A stretch of DNA of 64,000 nt, from the NCBI RefSeq assembly GCF_018687715.1, contig NC_056755.1:18342001-18406000 (forward strand), given 5' to 3'. Of this stretch, positions 42,387-54,613 are shown piece by piece. Position 1 is the stretch's first letter. The number at the start of each line of letters is the position of its first letter. Position numbers and translations under genes: made by a program. The notes under the pieces were generated by a model that searched no databases, was not told the DNA's origin, and was given only the letters and a program-made list of their open reading frames with translations. This DNA is from Carya illinoinensis. Its lineage: Eukaryota; Streptophyta; Magnoliopsida; Fagales; Juglandaceae.

Positions 42387-45300
42387 TTAATCCAATCATG
42401 CATTGGAATGTGAGGGGTGTAAGATCCTCATGTAGTAGGTTGAAAAAATTGATTTTGTTGTATAAGTCGAAAGTATTGGCTATTGCTAAACCTTTCTTAG
42501 ACAATGCTCAGTTAGATGTTTTTAGAAAGTTACTCGGGTTTGATGGTGGTGTTTCTAATGAGAATTATGATGGTAAATTGTGGTTATTCTAGATGAATGA
42601 TGCTAAGTTGACTGGTTTGAGTTTTGGAAATCAACATATCTTTACTGTGATTTCTGATGGTCGGGTTGTATGTAAGTTGTCTTTTGTCTATGCTAGATGT
42701 CAATATGCTTAGCGCAGGAGGCTGTGGGGTGATCTCGAAAATGACAATAATCCAAGCTGTCTGTGGCTTATTACAGGGGATTTTAATATAACATCCTTTG
42801 ATTCTAAAAGGAGAGTGGTAGGCCTAGGCCTGTGGTGACAATGGAGGAATTTAATAACTGGATTCATGCATGTGGCCTTTTGGAAATGTCTTTCTTAGGA
42901 AAGAGTTTAGCTTGGTGCAACGAGCAAGCTGGCAGAGCTCGGAGTTGGCCTAGATTAGATAGAACTTTAGTGGATCAGAATTTTCTCACAGAGTTCCTAG
43001 ATTCTGTGATGAGATACTTGCCTCGTACGTCCTCTGACCATGCCCCAATGGTCATCTCTCTGTGCCAAAATGAAGAAGCTTATGGCCCTTCTCCTTTTTG
43101 GTTTCAACAGATGTGGATGGAACATCCTGATTTTCTTAATTGTGTGCGAAGGTCATGGCAGGATGAAGCTTATGGCACTGGGTTGATAAATCTTGCAGTG
43201 AAGCTCAAAAGGCTTAAAAAGGAACTTAAGGGCTGGAACAAATCTATGTTTGGATGGACAGGTCAACATATTAAAAGTTTGGAGGATCGGATTAGTGAAT
43301 TGGAGACTAAGTTACACGACCTATATAACGAAGATGTGAAATTAAATCTTTTAGCTTCTAAAGCCAAGCTAAACACATGGTTACATAGAGAGGAGGTTCG
43401 GTTATTGCAGTGTGCGAAGGTTTGTTGGTGGAAATTAGGGGATAATAATTCCTACTATTTTCATAGTGTTCTCAACAAAAGTAAGTAGGCTAAAGTGGTT
43501 GAAATGACGCTTTCTGATGTGTCAGTTTTGAAGTCTCCCCAGGAGGTCCATGAAGGCACGCTAAGGTATTTTTCTAATTTTTTGGGCCAGTCTTCTTGTG
43601 TTTCGTTGCCAAATTTGAGTGATTTGTTGCCTCAAGCCAATTCAAATGAGGATAATACTTTATTGTCCTCGATTCCTTCTGAGGAAGAGATTAAGCAGTC
43701 AGTTTTAGTATTCCTATTGAGAGTAGCCCGAGTCTAGATAGGTTTGGTTTTGGATTCTATTGTACTTGTTGGGATATAGTTCAAAAGGATGTTGTGAAGG
43801 TTGTTAGGGATTTTTTTGGGGGTAATTCTTTGCCCATATTCTATTCGGCTTCATTTGTGGTTCTTATTCCTAAAATGGAGCAGCCAACAGGCTTTGATAA
43901 ATTCCGTCCAATTAGTCTCTGCTCAGTTTTCTACAAGATTTGCACAAAGGTTTTGTTGGCTGGGATTATGCCGCTTCTAAATTCATTGATCTCGGTTGAA
44001 CAAAGTGCTTTTATCCCAGGTAGAAGTATCTTTGATAACATAAGTTTGACGCAGGAAATGGTTAACTCCATGAACAAGAAGGTTTTAGGGGGTAATGTTA
44101 TTTTTAAGCTTGACATAGCTAAAGCTTATGATAGGGTAGAATGTGACTTCCTTTTGCATGTCTTGATTGCATTTGGCTTCTCTCCTACAGTATGTGGACT
44201 TATAAAAAACTGCATCTCAATGCCGTGGTACTCAATTATGATGAAAGGTACCTCACGTGGTTTTTTCCAAGAGAGACGAGGTCTTTGTCAGGGAGATTCG
44301 CTCTCGCCTTATTTCTTTATGATTTTGCAGGAAGTTTTTACTAGACTTTTGAGGAAAAAATATTTGGAGGGGAAAATTAAATGTTTTTCTCATCCTAGAG
44401 GGACTCCCCTAATTTCTCACATTCTTTACGTAGATGACGTGGTGATTTTCTCTAATGGCTGCAAAAAGTCTATAAAAGAGTTTATGGAGGTTATTGACAT
44501 TTATGAAAGGTGGTCGGGGCAGTGTGTGAGCAAAGATAAGACTTCTGTTTTCTTTGCTAAAGACTTCTCCTCAAGAAGAAAGGCTGTTTTTCTTAGGACC
44601 ACGGGCTTCTCTGAAGGCAGTTTTCCTCTTACTTACCTAGGTGCACCCATTGTTTCAGGTAAACTCTTTAGAGTGAATAGAAAATTGGGAGGGTGGAGGT
44701 TGAAATGCTTATCATCTGGTGACGAACTGATCCTTATAAAGCATGTTTTAGCTAGCTTGCCAATCCATTTGATGTCGATTCTAAATTTTCCTCAAGCTAT
44801 GCTTAAGAGTACTAAGAGTACTAAGATTGAAGGCAAATCCAAGAAAAAATGGGTAGTTTGAAAAACTATATGTAAGCCCATAAAGGAGGGAGGGATTGGC
44901 ATTAGAGATCTTGAGGATATTTAGACTTCTTAGCACATGAAATATGCTTGGAAGGTGTTGATAGACCCGGATATTTGGGCGAGATTTTTCCGTGCAAAAT
45001 ATGTGGGAGACAAACATGTTTCTTTGTTAAATCCGAGCAAGGGTTCCAGATTTTGGATGATGATTGTTAAATTTATTCCCCTGATTTTAGAACATTCTAA
45101 ATGGCGAGTTCGTGATGATAACATTTCTTTTTGGAGAGATAGATGGTTGGATAGTGGGCTGCTGGTTGATTCACTGTCTATTGTAGAGTTACCTAACTTA
45201 AAACTGGTTGAGGTGAAAATTGATGATGGCTGGGATGTGGAATTACTGGTGAGACTAGTTGGAGAGGCCAAAGCTGATGAAACTTGTAATGCCTTGGCAA

Positions 45301-46458
45301 CCTAAAAAAATGGTAATGATGTGCTTGTATGGATGAAAAACAAAGATAGCTCTTTCTCCACGAAATCGGCATGGCAATGTATTAGAATTATCAGCCCAAA
45401 AGTTGATTAGGCTAAGTGGATTTGGCATGAGGCTAAAAAAAAATCTCTATTTTTCTTTGGAAAGCTTTTCATAATGGTTTAAGTGTTGATAATAGACTGA
45501 GAAGAATTGGAATCCTATTACTTCCAAATGTAAATGTTGTGTGGATCTGAATTATGAATATTTATCTCATGTTCTTGCTTCTAGCGAGTTTGCTTTGATT
45601 ATTTGGCAGAAGGCTTCTTCTATCCCGGGTGTTCCTTTTCATTCAAATAGAACATGGAGAGATTTAATGATGTTGTGCTTTCGCAGGGTTGGTCGCTCCT
45701 CTCAAGTTGGTAATATCTCAGGCCTACTTCCATGTATTATTTCTTGGATGCTTTGGCATAGAAGATGTAAAGCTCGGATGGAAGGCAGTAAGCTGACTGT
45801 TGACTATATTTGGAGATCTATTTGCTTCTAGTTGCTAAGAGTTCAAAAGAGTCTTAAGAAATTGTCTAAATTGACAATTGTAGATGTGAGTAGGCTGAAA
45901 GAGCTGGGTTTACAGGTTCTTCCTATTGTAGTGCCAAGATGTCAGCTTGTTTATTGGGAGAAGCCGAGACATAATAGAGTTAAGCTTAATGTTGATGGGT
46001 GCAGTCGGGGAAACCCTGGTAGAAGTGGAGCTGGTGGTGTTATTCAGAATACTCCGGGAAAATTATTGTTAGCTTTTTTGTGCTTCTTGGGTGAGGGTTC
46101 CAATAATTTTGCTAAGTTAAAAGCTTTGGTTATAGGTTTAAAGTATTGCCAAGACCTGGGATTTAATATGATTGATATTGAGTCTGATTCTTTGGTTTGT
46201 GTTAATTGAATTATTAGTCGAAGATGTGGAATATGGCACTCGGAAGATTTTTGGGAGGAAGTGACTAAACTTTTTGACAATGGAAATTTCTCTATTCATC
46301 ACATATTTCGTGAAGGAAACATGCCGGCTGATTTTTTGGCGAAAATGGGTGTGGAAGGTTTGACGAGAGCATGGAGGTCTGATGTACAGATTTCGAAATT
46401 TCTTAGAGGTTTGTTAAGAATTGATAAGTTGTATTTACCTTATTTACGACAGTCTTAA
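42383..46458 (+). pseudogene. LINE D ORF2: endonuclease, RT and RNase H, broken
   Basis: From left: MHWNVRGVRSS, LITGDFN, PRLDRTLVDQ and SSDHAPMVI (endonuclease); VCWWKLGDNNSYYFHS (linker); a 355-residue open RT piece (43794-44861) with [42 protein letters not shown] and an intact YVDD (HILYVDDVVIF); post-RT LIKHVLASLPIHLMSI; then RNase H with VKLNVDGCSRGNPG, DIESDSLVCVN and HHIFREGNMPADFLAK. Stops at 42590, 43486, 43735, 44859, 45303, 45829 and 46207, among others, plus frameshifts. The catalytic RT aspartates survive although the gene is dead. Confidence 0.9.
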
Positions 46459-46692
46459 TTTCATTTTTTATTGCAATAAGTGGTTGTTATGAGTTAATAA
46501 ATCACATAGGCTTGTTAGTTTGGTTTTCTTGAACTTGATTTTGACACTTGGTTTTAGGTTAGTTTGTAGCATCTATTTGTAAGCCTCCAAGTATAATGAT
46601 ATTTTCACAATATTCATTTGTCACAAGTGAGGACTTTTCTAATAAATTTGAGACGGAGTCGCTATGAGGGTAATTACTGGCTCTTAAAAAAA

Positions 46693-47071
46693 ATGATGAT
46701 GTCTTTATATTTAAAATTTAAATTGAGTTTTTATATAATTTACTTACAAACCAATCAAATTAGATTGATACATGTATTAGTACGTAGAATCGCATACAAC
46801 TAAATTTTTTCTTATTTTAATTTTGTTATCATGAAATTTCTTTAAAATTTTTTAAAAAAGTCATCAATCCACGTCACGGATTTGTTTCCCGTAAACTAGT
46901 AACAAACACGTGTTTGGAATTCAATCCATCTTCTTTCAATCTGGTTCCTACAAAACAAATAACGCCATCCCCGAACACGCCGTTAATTCCTTTGGCCTTT
47001 AGACTCAGACAACGACAAACACAGACACGTTTCCCCCCAATACACAAGACACACAGCCAGAGAGCTCAGAA
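46693..47071 (+). promoter_or_regulatory. Clathrin light chain upstream region with ACGT motifs
   Basis: Between LINE D and the clathrin start codon. A perfect 12-bp palindrome AAACACGTGTTT (G-box core CACGTG at 46907-46912) and CCACGTCAC at 46869-46877 lie 160-200 bp before the ATG. These are bZIP/bHLH-type sites by sequence. No clear TATA box. The 5' UTR is C/A-rich. Confidence 0.45.
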
Positions 47072-49088
47072 ATGGCGTCCTTCGACGACAACGACGACGG
47101 TTACATTGGCTACGACTACGCTGGGGACCCACCGCCTATTCCCTCCGGTGACCTGAACACCGACCATCACGACAGCTCCAATGGTTACAACGACGACGTT
47201 TACGGGATCCCTGCTCCTACCGACCCGGACTACGGTTCTCCCTTCCAGTCCGCTGCTATTGGAGATGATGACGTTGATGATGGCGGACCTTTTGTTCCGG
47301 ACGGCCCCGTTTTGCCACCGCCTGAGGCGATGCGAGAGGAAGGGTCCAAGCTGCGCGAGTGGAGGCGGTGAGTTTTTAAAAATCCGGTTGAGTTTTCGGC
47401 TATGACCTGAAAAAATGAAGAAAAACTATACCTGGTTTGTGAGTGCATAACTGGGTTTCAACAGGTTAGCTAATTATGAATTATGATTTATGAATGAATT
47501 TGTTAACTGGGTTTTCACTGATTGATGGTTGTTATAAATTGAGTTTGTTTTTGTTCATTAGGAAATTGAGATGGCTGGGATCTGAGCAGTTCCTATAACC
47601 TAAAACATTAGTATTTCTGAACATGTTGCTTTACATCGATTATAATAATCATTTTGCTACTTTTCTCGCGATTTATATGATTCAATTGCAATAAACAATT
47701 ATTGAGTAATTATTGAGTAGACTTAAAAATTGATTGTTTTATTCTGTTTTTTGGGATAATTACACCAACCTTCCGTTACTTATCAGAACAATTACACCAA
47801 CCTTCCTCAAGGTTTGAGGAAATATAATGAACTTACCTTCTTTTCTATTTTCCCGAAAATAACACTTTGGCCCTCAGGTTGCTATTTCATCATCTAACCA
47901 GATTGGTTAGCAACCACTTTGGTTGGAAAGTCAACTTGGGAAAAGAATACTTTGTCTTGCTTATAAAGGCACGTGAGTGGTTGTAAAGGTTTACATATTG
48001 TATGGATCACATTTTTTAAGGGGCAGAGTATAGTTTCCGAAAATAGGAGATAAGCCCTTGATATTTTCCTAAACCTCGGGGGAGGGGCTAATATAATTTG
48101 TATCTATTGTGTGTGTGTGCGCGTGGTTTTTTTTTTTTTTTTTAAAGCACGAGATTATATGGATTAGTGCAAAATTCATGTTAGGCTGTCCCTTTAACGA
48201 GTATATATTTACATTCTAGAAAACTTTTTAGGTTTATTAAAATTACTATTTTTGAACTTCTTAATAAGTTTCTCTAGAGACAGCCAACATCATACCAAGC
48301 AATATGTTTGTTTAAGCTTCTTCGTTAGAGTTTGCACTGATTGAAAGAAAATCTTAATTTGGCACTGCCAAGGAGGGATGATGTTTGGCGAGTGGCAAAG
48401 CCCCCGGGAGCCAAAGTACTCCCTCTGGAATGGACTTGTGAGTTTATGAAATTGTATTCCACTACCAAGGAGGGATGGATGATGGTTTGTCTGCTCAGAG
48501 TAGCATTTCACTTCAGGTCTTTGGCTAGATTTCCACTTTTTTCTTGCTAATGTAATGAGCACGTGGAAAATAGTATTCAGGGTTAGCCAAGAGCTGATTA
48601 CATGGAAAGCTCACATTCACCTAAGAACGGGTATTGGACCGGACTGATTACAAACCAGACCGAACCCACCGGTTTGGTCAGTTCACTGGTTTTCTAGGTT
48701 TATTATTATTATTATTTGTTTTTAATTTTTTACACCCCTATTCACCTTGTACATGTCATTAGCCAATGACACAAGGAAGTGTGCCAAGTGTTTGCATGAG
48801 CTTATATGGATGTTTCACTATTATATTCAGCGCTAGCATACTTAGGCACTAGATTTGTACATTTTAAAACCTTTGACATTACTGGTGCAGTCAAAATGCC
48901 ATCCATCTCGAAGAAAAGGAAAAGAGAGAGAAGGAGTTGCGAAATCAAATTATTGAAGAAGCTGAAGAGTATAAACGATCCTTTTATGAAAAAAGGAAAT
49001 TGAATTGTGAAACAAATAAGACTAACAATAGAGAAAGGGAGAAGGTGCGAGTTTCAAATGTTATTATTTTCCCTTTTTCCCTCTGGCC

Positions 49089-49141
<53 letters not shown>

Positions 49142-49672
49142 TCACTTTCTGTGCTTTATATCTAATATAAATGGACTTGATATTTTGCATAGCTTTACTT
49201 GGCTGACCAAGAGAAGTTCTACAAAGAAGCCCACAAGCATCACTGGAAAGCAATAGCAGAGATCATTCCACATGAGGTCCCTAACATTGAGAAGAAGCGA
49301 GGGAAAAAGGATGCTGACAAGAAGCCTTCGGTTATTGTCATTCAGGGTCCAAAGCCCGGGAAACCCACAGATCTTTCAAGATTGCGGCAGATTGTCTCAA
49401 AGCTAAAACAAAATCCTCCCCCACACATGATGCCTCCCCCACCCACACCTGTCAAAGATGGTAAGAACCCGAAGGAAGGGAAGGATGCCAAGAATGGGAA
49501 AAGTCCCACGCCAACTGCAACAGTAGCTGCTGCAGGAAATGCATCTGCTTCACATGCAAAAGATGCTGCAGCTAATGTTGCTTCTGATCCTTCCAAACCA
49601 GAGGCTGCTGCAGCTGCTGAAGGTGAGCAGGCTGATCAAGTTGTTGAAATGGATCCAGCACCTGCTAAGTGA
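47072..49672 (+). CDS. CLC1: Clathrin light chain
   Basis: Regulatory subunit that binds clathrin heavy chain on coated vesicles at the plasma membrane and trans-Golgi. Exons: 47072-47367, 48891-49044 and 49193-49672; introns are GTGAGT...GCAG (phase 2) and GTGCGA...ATAG (phase 0). The product is 309 residues. The N-terminus is acidic and Asp/Pro-rich ([20 protein letters not shown] ends it), the middle ([26 protein letters not shown]) is the coiled-coil heavy-chain-binding part, followed by [20 protein letters not shown] and a Lys/Pro/Ala-rich tail with [12 protein letters not shown]. This order and length fit plant CLCs. Frames join exactly and no disruption is seen. CLC1 rather than another paralogue is inferred from the neighbouring genes. 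Confidence 0.94.
48623..48739. mobile_element. Small hAT-like MITE in clathrin intron 1
   Basis: About 117 bp flanked by the 8-bp direct repeat ATTCACCT (48615-48622 and 48740-48747). Inside are ACCGGACTGATTAC, GAACCCACCGGTTTGGTC and a terminal TTTTTACACCCC, the CCGG-rich pattern of plant hAT ends. The terminal inverted repeat is weak. Confidence 0.6.
49092..49139. repeat. (CT)n microsatellite in clathrin intron 2
   Basis: About 23 CT units ending 53 bp before the exon 3 splice site, so length changes could affect the polypyrimidine context of that short intron. Confidence 0.95.
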
Positions 49673-50810
49673 TGACACCACGAATTTTCTTTTATTATTA
49701 ACTTCTTTGTTCACTTAAATCTATTTAGTTTCTCTGCTTCACATTTGTGAGGTTGAAATAAGAACGACCATCTGTAGATGCAGTAGAGTCTGTCAGATGG
49801 CTGTGGACGGTTTTCTTCCTAACCCTTATTTTTTCCAACATTAGGTAACATGCAAAATTGGGAGAGCTTATCTAGCTATATAATCTCTCCCAATTTACAC
49901 CTATACTTTATAGGTTTGTGGATTTGCTTTGGATGCATGCTATTGTCTTTAATTGCTTGCCATGGTCTCAGCATTAGACATTCCAGGTCTTATATTTACT
50001 GGACAAAGCTTTCCTCCAAACTAGATTAGAGGAAATTAAATTTTCAGTTGCCCTTTTAGCACGTGAAAGTCCTATTTTTTTAATAGGATGGACGATATTA
50101 ATCCACTGTTAACTCCACTTTAACATGCAAAAATCATTCGTTCCTTAATTTGACGTTGTTAATTCTATGGACAACATTATTACTTGTGAACAACATTCAA
50201 AATCGACCATTGAAGAAGCTCAATGTCAAAATTGAAGATTTGTTGACTATCTTAGTTGTTAGAATATTGTGAGATATCGTGGAAATGGAACTATATACTT
50301 TCTCTATAGAACATTTAAACAAAATTATTGTTAGCTGGAAGTTTGAATTTTTTTAATTTTACAGATGGCGTGTGGCGCATGCTGATGATATTCTAACAAT
50401 TAGGAGAACATATACCCAGTTTGCTGAAAAGATGAATAAATTCTAAAGGTGTGCAGAAGTACAGATGCAAAATAGAATCCACACCTTCTTCTTGCCCTGT
50501 ATGTGGCTGTTAATGAAACCCTTAAGATTCCCACTGCATTATGCATTACGAGGCAATTCCTTCCGTAAATATACATACCTATAAAAATATATATAGTTGC
50601 TCATGTCTTCCCAAAGTAGAAACTGCGTTTGGGGATCCAAGAGCTAGGATGATCGATCCTCGAAATCAGTATGTACAGAAAAGTTTGCGTTTCAGGGTTT
50701 GTTCAAGGCATTTTTTGCATGCATTTCATCGTGTCTTTAATATATTTTGGATTAAGAGCATCCGTCTAGCATCAAGCTAGCTGTGTTTAGCTCACCCGGA
50801 TTGAAACCTA
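49673..50810. other. Clathrin 3' region and spacer
   Basis: Presumed 3' UTR to about 49920, then AT-rich spacer. The last ~50 bp before 50811 may be gypsy leader sequence because they follow a primer-binding site on the minus strand. No genes. Confidence 0.45.
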
Positions 50811-50822
50811 GCTTTGATACCA
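50811..50822 (-). promoter_or_regulatory. Gypsy primer-binding site beside the left LTR
   Basis: TGGTATCAAAGC starts two bases beyond the LTR end (...TTACA-AG) on the minus strand; one mismatch to the initiator-Met tRNA site TGGTATCAGAGC. It is on the side of the LTR opposite to integrase, so this LTR has internal sequence on both sides. Confidence 0.75.
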
Positions 50823-50824
50823 CT

Positions 50825-51277
50825 TGTAATAGAATGTACTAGAGAATAGGATGTAAATGAATAATAGAACGAGAATAATTGTATTTCTTTACTGTAATCG
50901 AGTACCACACTTTCTTCGAGGGAAAGCACGTCCACAAAGTAACAACATAATAATATTCCAAATGGCCCCAAGCGTGACTCACATGGTTGCTAATATATTA
51001 TAAATCATTGAATTACTAATAAGTCCATACTCTAATATGGGCTCAAGACCCTTACAATATCAAATGTAACTAAAACAAATAACTAACATAGTTGGGCCCA
51101 TTTTGCTTATCACATGACCCACGATGCTTCTTAGATCCATCTTCCATCCTCTTTCTTCAGCAACTCATTACTAAGCCCACAGTTCCCAGCCCACGACAAC
51201 AGCTTAACCCTAACTCATCTTCATGATAGCAACTAGTTCAGTTCCTTAGTGCTTCTACTCTAAGTTGTCGTATCACA
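50825..51277 (-). repeat. Left gypsy LTR, 453 bp
   Basis: Minus strand starts TGTGATACG after the purine tract GTGGGAGAGAGT and ends ATTCTATTACA. Same length as the right LTR and similar throughout (for example GGGCTCAAGACCCTTACAATA versus its inverse on the right). Confidence 0.9.
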
Positions 51278-51467
51278 ACTCTCTCCCACTTCAAAAAACC
51301 TTGCCAACAAGGTGGGGAAAATCTTCACACAGACGGTGGTGCAGCTCCCATGAAGCCTCTTTTGCCTTCTGTCCTTGCCACCGGATCAACATCTTCACGA
51401 CAGTTCGGTTTTTTACTTTCTTTAATCTTTTTTGTATCACTTCCTTTGGTTCCGCCTTGATGACCCC

Positions 51468-52534
51468 TTATCCATCTATAAGAGGTAGCGTTGTTAGCGG
51501 TAACACTCCTTGGCTAAGCTTAGGGTTGAGCTGGGACACATGAAATACATTGTAAATCTGTGCTGCAATGGGAAGTTTTAGACGATAGGCTACCTCACCA
51601 ATTCTTTGTTCCACTTGGCATAGCCCGTAGTACCTAGGTAAAAGTTTGAGACTTTGGTGCTGGTTGATTGAAGACTGTTGATGGGGCTGTAATTTGAGGA
51701 AAACCCAATCCCCAATCTGGTAACTTCTTTCCTTCCTATTGCTATGAGCACGCTTTCTCATCCTTTCTTGGGCCTTAATGATGTTTTGTTTTAACAGATG
51801 CCCCAATTGCTCACGGTTTCTCAAGGTAATTTCAACTTCTTCTAACCTTGCTGTGCCTGAGATATAGTTGCATAGTTTAGGGGGGCCGGTTGTACTAGTA
51901 TAATGCCTCAAATGGGGGTTATCTTTATGGATGCATGCATACTTGAATTATAAAACCACTCTGCCAACTCTTTCCATTGAGCCCAATCCTTTGGCCTGTC
52001 CCCCATGTAACTCCTTAGATAATTTTCTACCCATTTATTGACTGCTTTTGTTTGGCCATCCGTCTGGGGGTGGTAAGCAGTACTAAAGGCTAATTGAACC
52101 CCTTGTAAGGAAAATAATTCCTTTCAAAACTTGCTGGTGAAAGTAGGTTCTCTGTCAGAAATGATGGACTGTGGCATTCCATGTAGTTTAAACACATGCT
52201 TCATAAAGAGTTGGGCCACCACCTTAGCAGTGTAGGGATGACAAATGGGAACAAAGTGGCCATACTTCGTAAATTTGTCCACCACCACCCATAGGGCATT
52301 AAATTTTTCAGAATTGTGCAACCCCTCAACAAAATCCATCGTGATATTTGCCCATGGTTTAGAGGGAATGGGCAAGGGTTGTAAAAGCCCACTAGGGAGA
52401 GAGTTGTCCACCTTCACCACTTGACAGATGTCACACTCTCTTAGAAAGGCCTTCACATTAGCTTTCTGGCCAGGCCAATAGAAATCTTTTTCTAATCTAC
52501 GTAGGTTTTTGTCAAACCCCATATGCCCACCCAT
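51468..52534 (-). pseudogene. Left gypsy integrase, broken
   Basis: From the N-terminal side: GGHMGFDKNLRRLEKDFYWP and CDICQVVK (zinc-binding part), ITMDFVEGLHNSEKFNALWV (first catalytic Asp), HGMPQSIISDREPTFTSKF (second Asp), a stop near 52123, and a C-terminal part with RSYQIGDWVFLKLQPHQQ and VFHVSQLNPKLSQG. Stops and frame changes separate the pieces at about 51912-52123. Confidence 0.85.
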
Positions 52535-52554
52535 AGGTTTGCTATGAATTAACT

Positions 52555-53042
52555 CCAGTATCTTCTAAATTAGGCCCTGATTAGCAGGGATATACATTCT
52601 GTTTTTGTATAAAAGTAATCCATTCTTCACTGTATAGGGGTTGTTTAAGTCACCATCTTGATGCTTCTTCCATAACTCCTATACAACAGGGTCTCCAGCA
52701 TACAAAGTCTTAATCTCATCAATCTAGTCCCAACAAGGTAGAGATATCATAGATAGTGTTGCTATAATATCTTCGCTCTGTCTAGATAATGCATCTGCTA
52801 CAACATTCTCTCTTCCCCTCTTGAATTCCACCACAAAATCGTATCCCAACAACTTAGAAATCCACTTTTGTTGCATAGTGGTTCATATTCTCTGCTCCAA
52901 CAAAAATTTGAGCCTTTGATAGTCAGTTTTGACCACAAAAGCCCAGCCTAACAGATAAGGATGCCATTTTTGCACTACTGAAACTAGTGCAAAAAGTTCA
53001 TTTTCATAAATAGACAAACTTACAGCCCTTCCTTTCACCCTC
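52555..53042 (-). pseudogene. Gypsy RNase H remnant at the centre of the palindrome
   Basis: Reads [38 protein letters not shown] and LKFLLEQRI, the RNase H end of the left copy, then linker to integrase. Its N-terminal side is cut at about 53043, where the right arm begins in the opposite orientation. Confidence 0.75.
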
Positions 53043-54063
53043 CCTAGTGGGCTTTTACAACCCTTGCCCATTCCCTCTAAACCATGGGCAGATATCATGA
53101 TGGATTTTGTTGAGGGGTTGCCCAATTCTAAAAAATTTAATGCCCTATGGGTGGTGGTGGACAGATTTACGAAGTATGACCACTTTGTTTCCCTTTGTCA
53201 TCCCAACACTGCTAAGGTGGTGGCCCAACTCTTTATGAAGCATGTGTTTAAACTACATGGAATGCCATAGTTTATCGTTTATGATAGAGACCCTATTTTC
53301 ACCAGCAAGTTTTGGAAGGAATTATTTTCCTTACAAGGGTTTCAATTAGCCTTTAGTGTTGCTTACCACATGCAGACGGATGGCCAAACAGAAGCAGTAA
53401 TAAATGGATAGAAAATTATCTAAGGAGTTTTGTGGGAGACAAGCCAAATGATTGGGCTAAATGGATAGAGTTGGCAGAGTGGTGTTATAATTCAAGTATG
53501 CATGCATCCATAAAGATAACCCTATTTGAGGCATTATACACAGCCCCCTAAACTAAGCAACTATATCTTAGGCACAACAAGGTTAGAAGAAGTTGAAACT
53601 ACCTTGAGAAACCATGAGCAATTGTGGCACCTATTAAAACAGAACATCACAGAACATCGTTAAGGCCCAAGAAAGGATGAGAAAGTATGCCAATAGCAAT
53701 AGGAAGGAAAGAAGTTACCAGATCGGGGATTGGGTTTTCCTCAAATTACAGCCCTATCGACAGTCTTCAATCAGCCAGTGCCAAAGTCTCAAACTTTCAC
53801 CTAGTTACTAGGGGCTGTACCAAGTGGAACAAAGAATTGGTAAGGTAGCCTATTGTCTAAAACTTCCCACTGCAGCACAGATTCACAATGTATTTCATGT
53901 GTCCCAGCTCAAACCTAAGCTCAGCCAAGAAGTGTTACCGCTAACAACGCTACGTCTTATAGATGGTAAAGCGGCCATCAAGGCGGAACCAAAGGAAGTG
54001 CTACAGAGAAGATTAAAGAAAGTAAAAAACCAACCTGTCATGGAGATGTTGATCCGGTGGTAA
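53043..54063 (+). pseudogene. Right gypsy integrase, broken
   Basis: Inverted partner of the left integrase. Starts directly with [20 protein letters not shown], without the zinc-binding part, then [16 protein letters not shown] and a stop where the left copy reads QSI. The C-terminal part (53824-54063) has HNVFHVSQLKPKLSQE and a tail, IKAEPKEVLQRRLKKVKNQP, which is missing from the open frame on the left. Confidence 0.85.
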
Positions 54064-54160
54064 GGACAGAAGGCAGAAGAGGCTTTGTGGGAGCTGCACC
54101 GCCGTCTGTATGAAGATTTTTCCCACCCTGTGGGCAAGGTTTACTGAAGGGGGAGAGAAT

Positions 54161-54613
54161 TGTGATACGGCGGCTTGGAGCAGAAGCAATAAGGAACTGA
54201 ACTAGTTGTTGTCGTGAATATGAGTTAGGGTTAAGCTGTTTTCATGGGCTGGAAACTCTGGGCTTATTAATGGGCTACTGACAAAAGAGGAAGGAAGATG
54301 GATCTAAGAAGCATTGTGGGTCGTGTGATAGGCAGAATGGGTCCAACTATGTTAGTTATCTGTTTTAGTTACATTTGATATTGTAAGGGCTTTGAGCCCA
54401 TATTAGAGTAAGGACTTATTAGTAATTCAATGCTTTCTAGTATATTAGTAAGTATGTGAGTCACGCCTGGGGGCATCTGAAATATTATTCTGTTGTTGCT
54501 TTGTGGAGGTGCTTTCCCTCGAAGAAAGCGTTGTATTCGGTTATAGTAAAGAAATACAGTTATTCTCATTCCATTACTCATTTACATCATATTCTCTATT
54601 ACATTCTATTACA
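54161..54613 (+). repeat. Right gypsy LTR, 453 bp
   Basis: Starts TGTGATACGG after the purine tract GAAGGGGGAGAGAAT and ends ATTCTATTACA. What follows (TTTGGTCC) is not a primer-binding site, so this is an outer 3' LTR. Confidence 0.9.

Larger units (their letters stand above)
41517..46692 (+). mobile_element. LINE D, nearly full length but degraded
   Basis: A plus-strand plant L1-type LINE truncated in ORF1, with endonuclease, RT, zinc-binding region, RNase H and a 3' UTR ending in GGCTCTTAAAAAAAA. It lies between the PLT4 and clathrin genes. No target duplication could be found next to the tail, so the left boundary is set by where ORF1 homology starts. Confidence 0.88.
50825..54613. mobile_element. 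Ty3/gypsy element pair in inverted (palindromic) arrangement
   Basis: Two copies of the 3' half of one gypsy family point away from each other. Left arm (50825-52396, -) and right arm (53043-54613, +) are each about 1571 bp and carry integrase, polypurine tract and LTR. A spacer of about 650 bp holds the RNase H end of the left copy. The integrase blocks ([29 protein letters not shown] and HVSQLNPKLS) are of the chromovirus type. Neither copy has gag or a full pol. Confidence 0.9.

Noticed and set aside
50541..50780. Plus-strand 79-residue ORF
   Set aside because: Spacer sequence next to the gypsy leader; no domain and no codon pattern.
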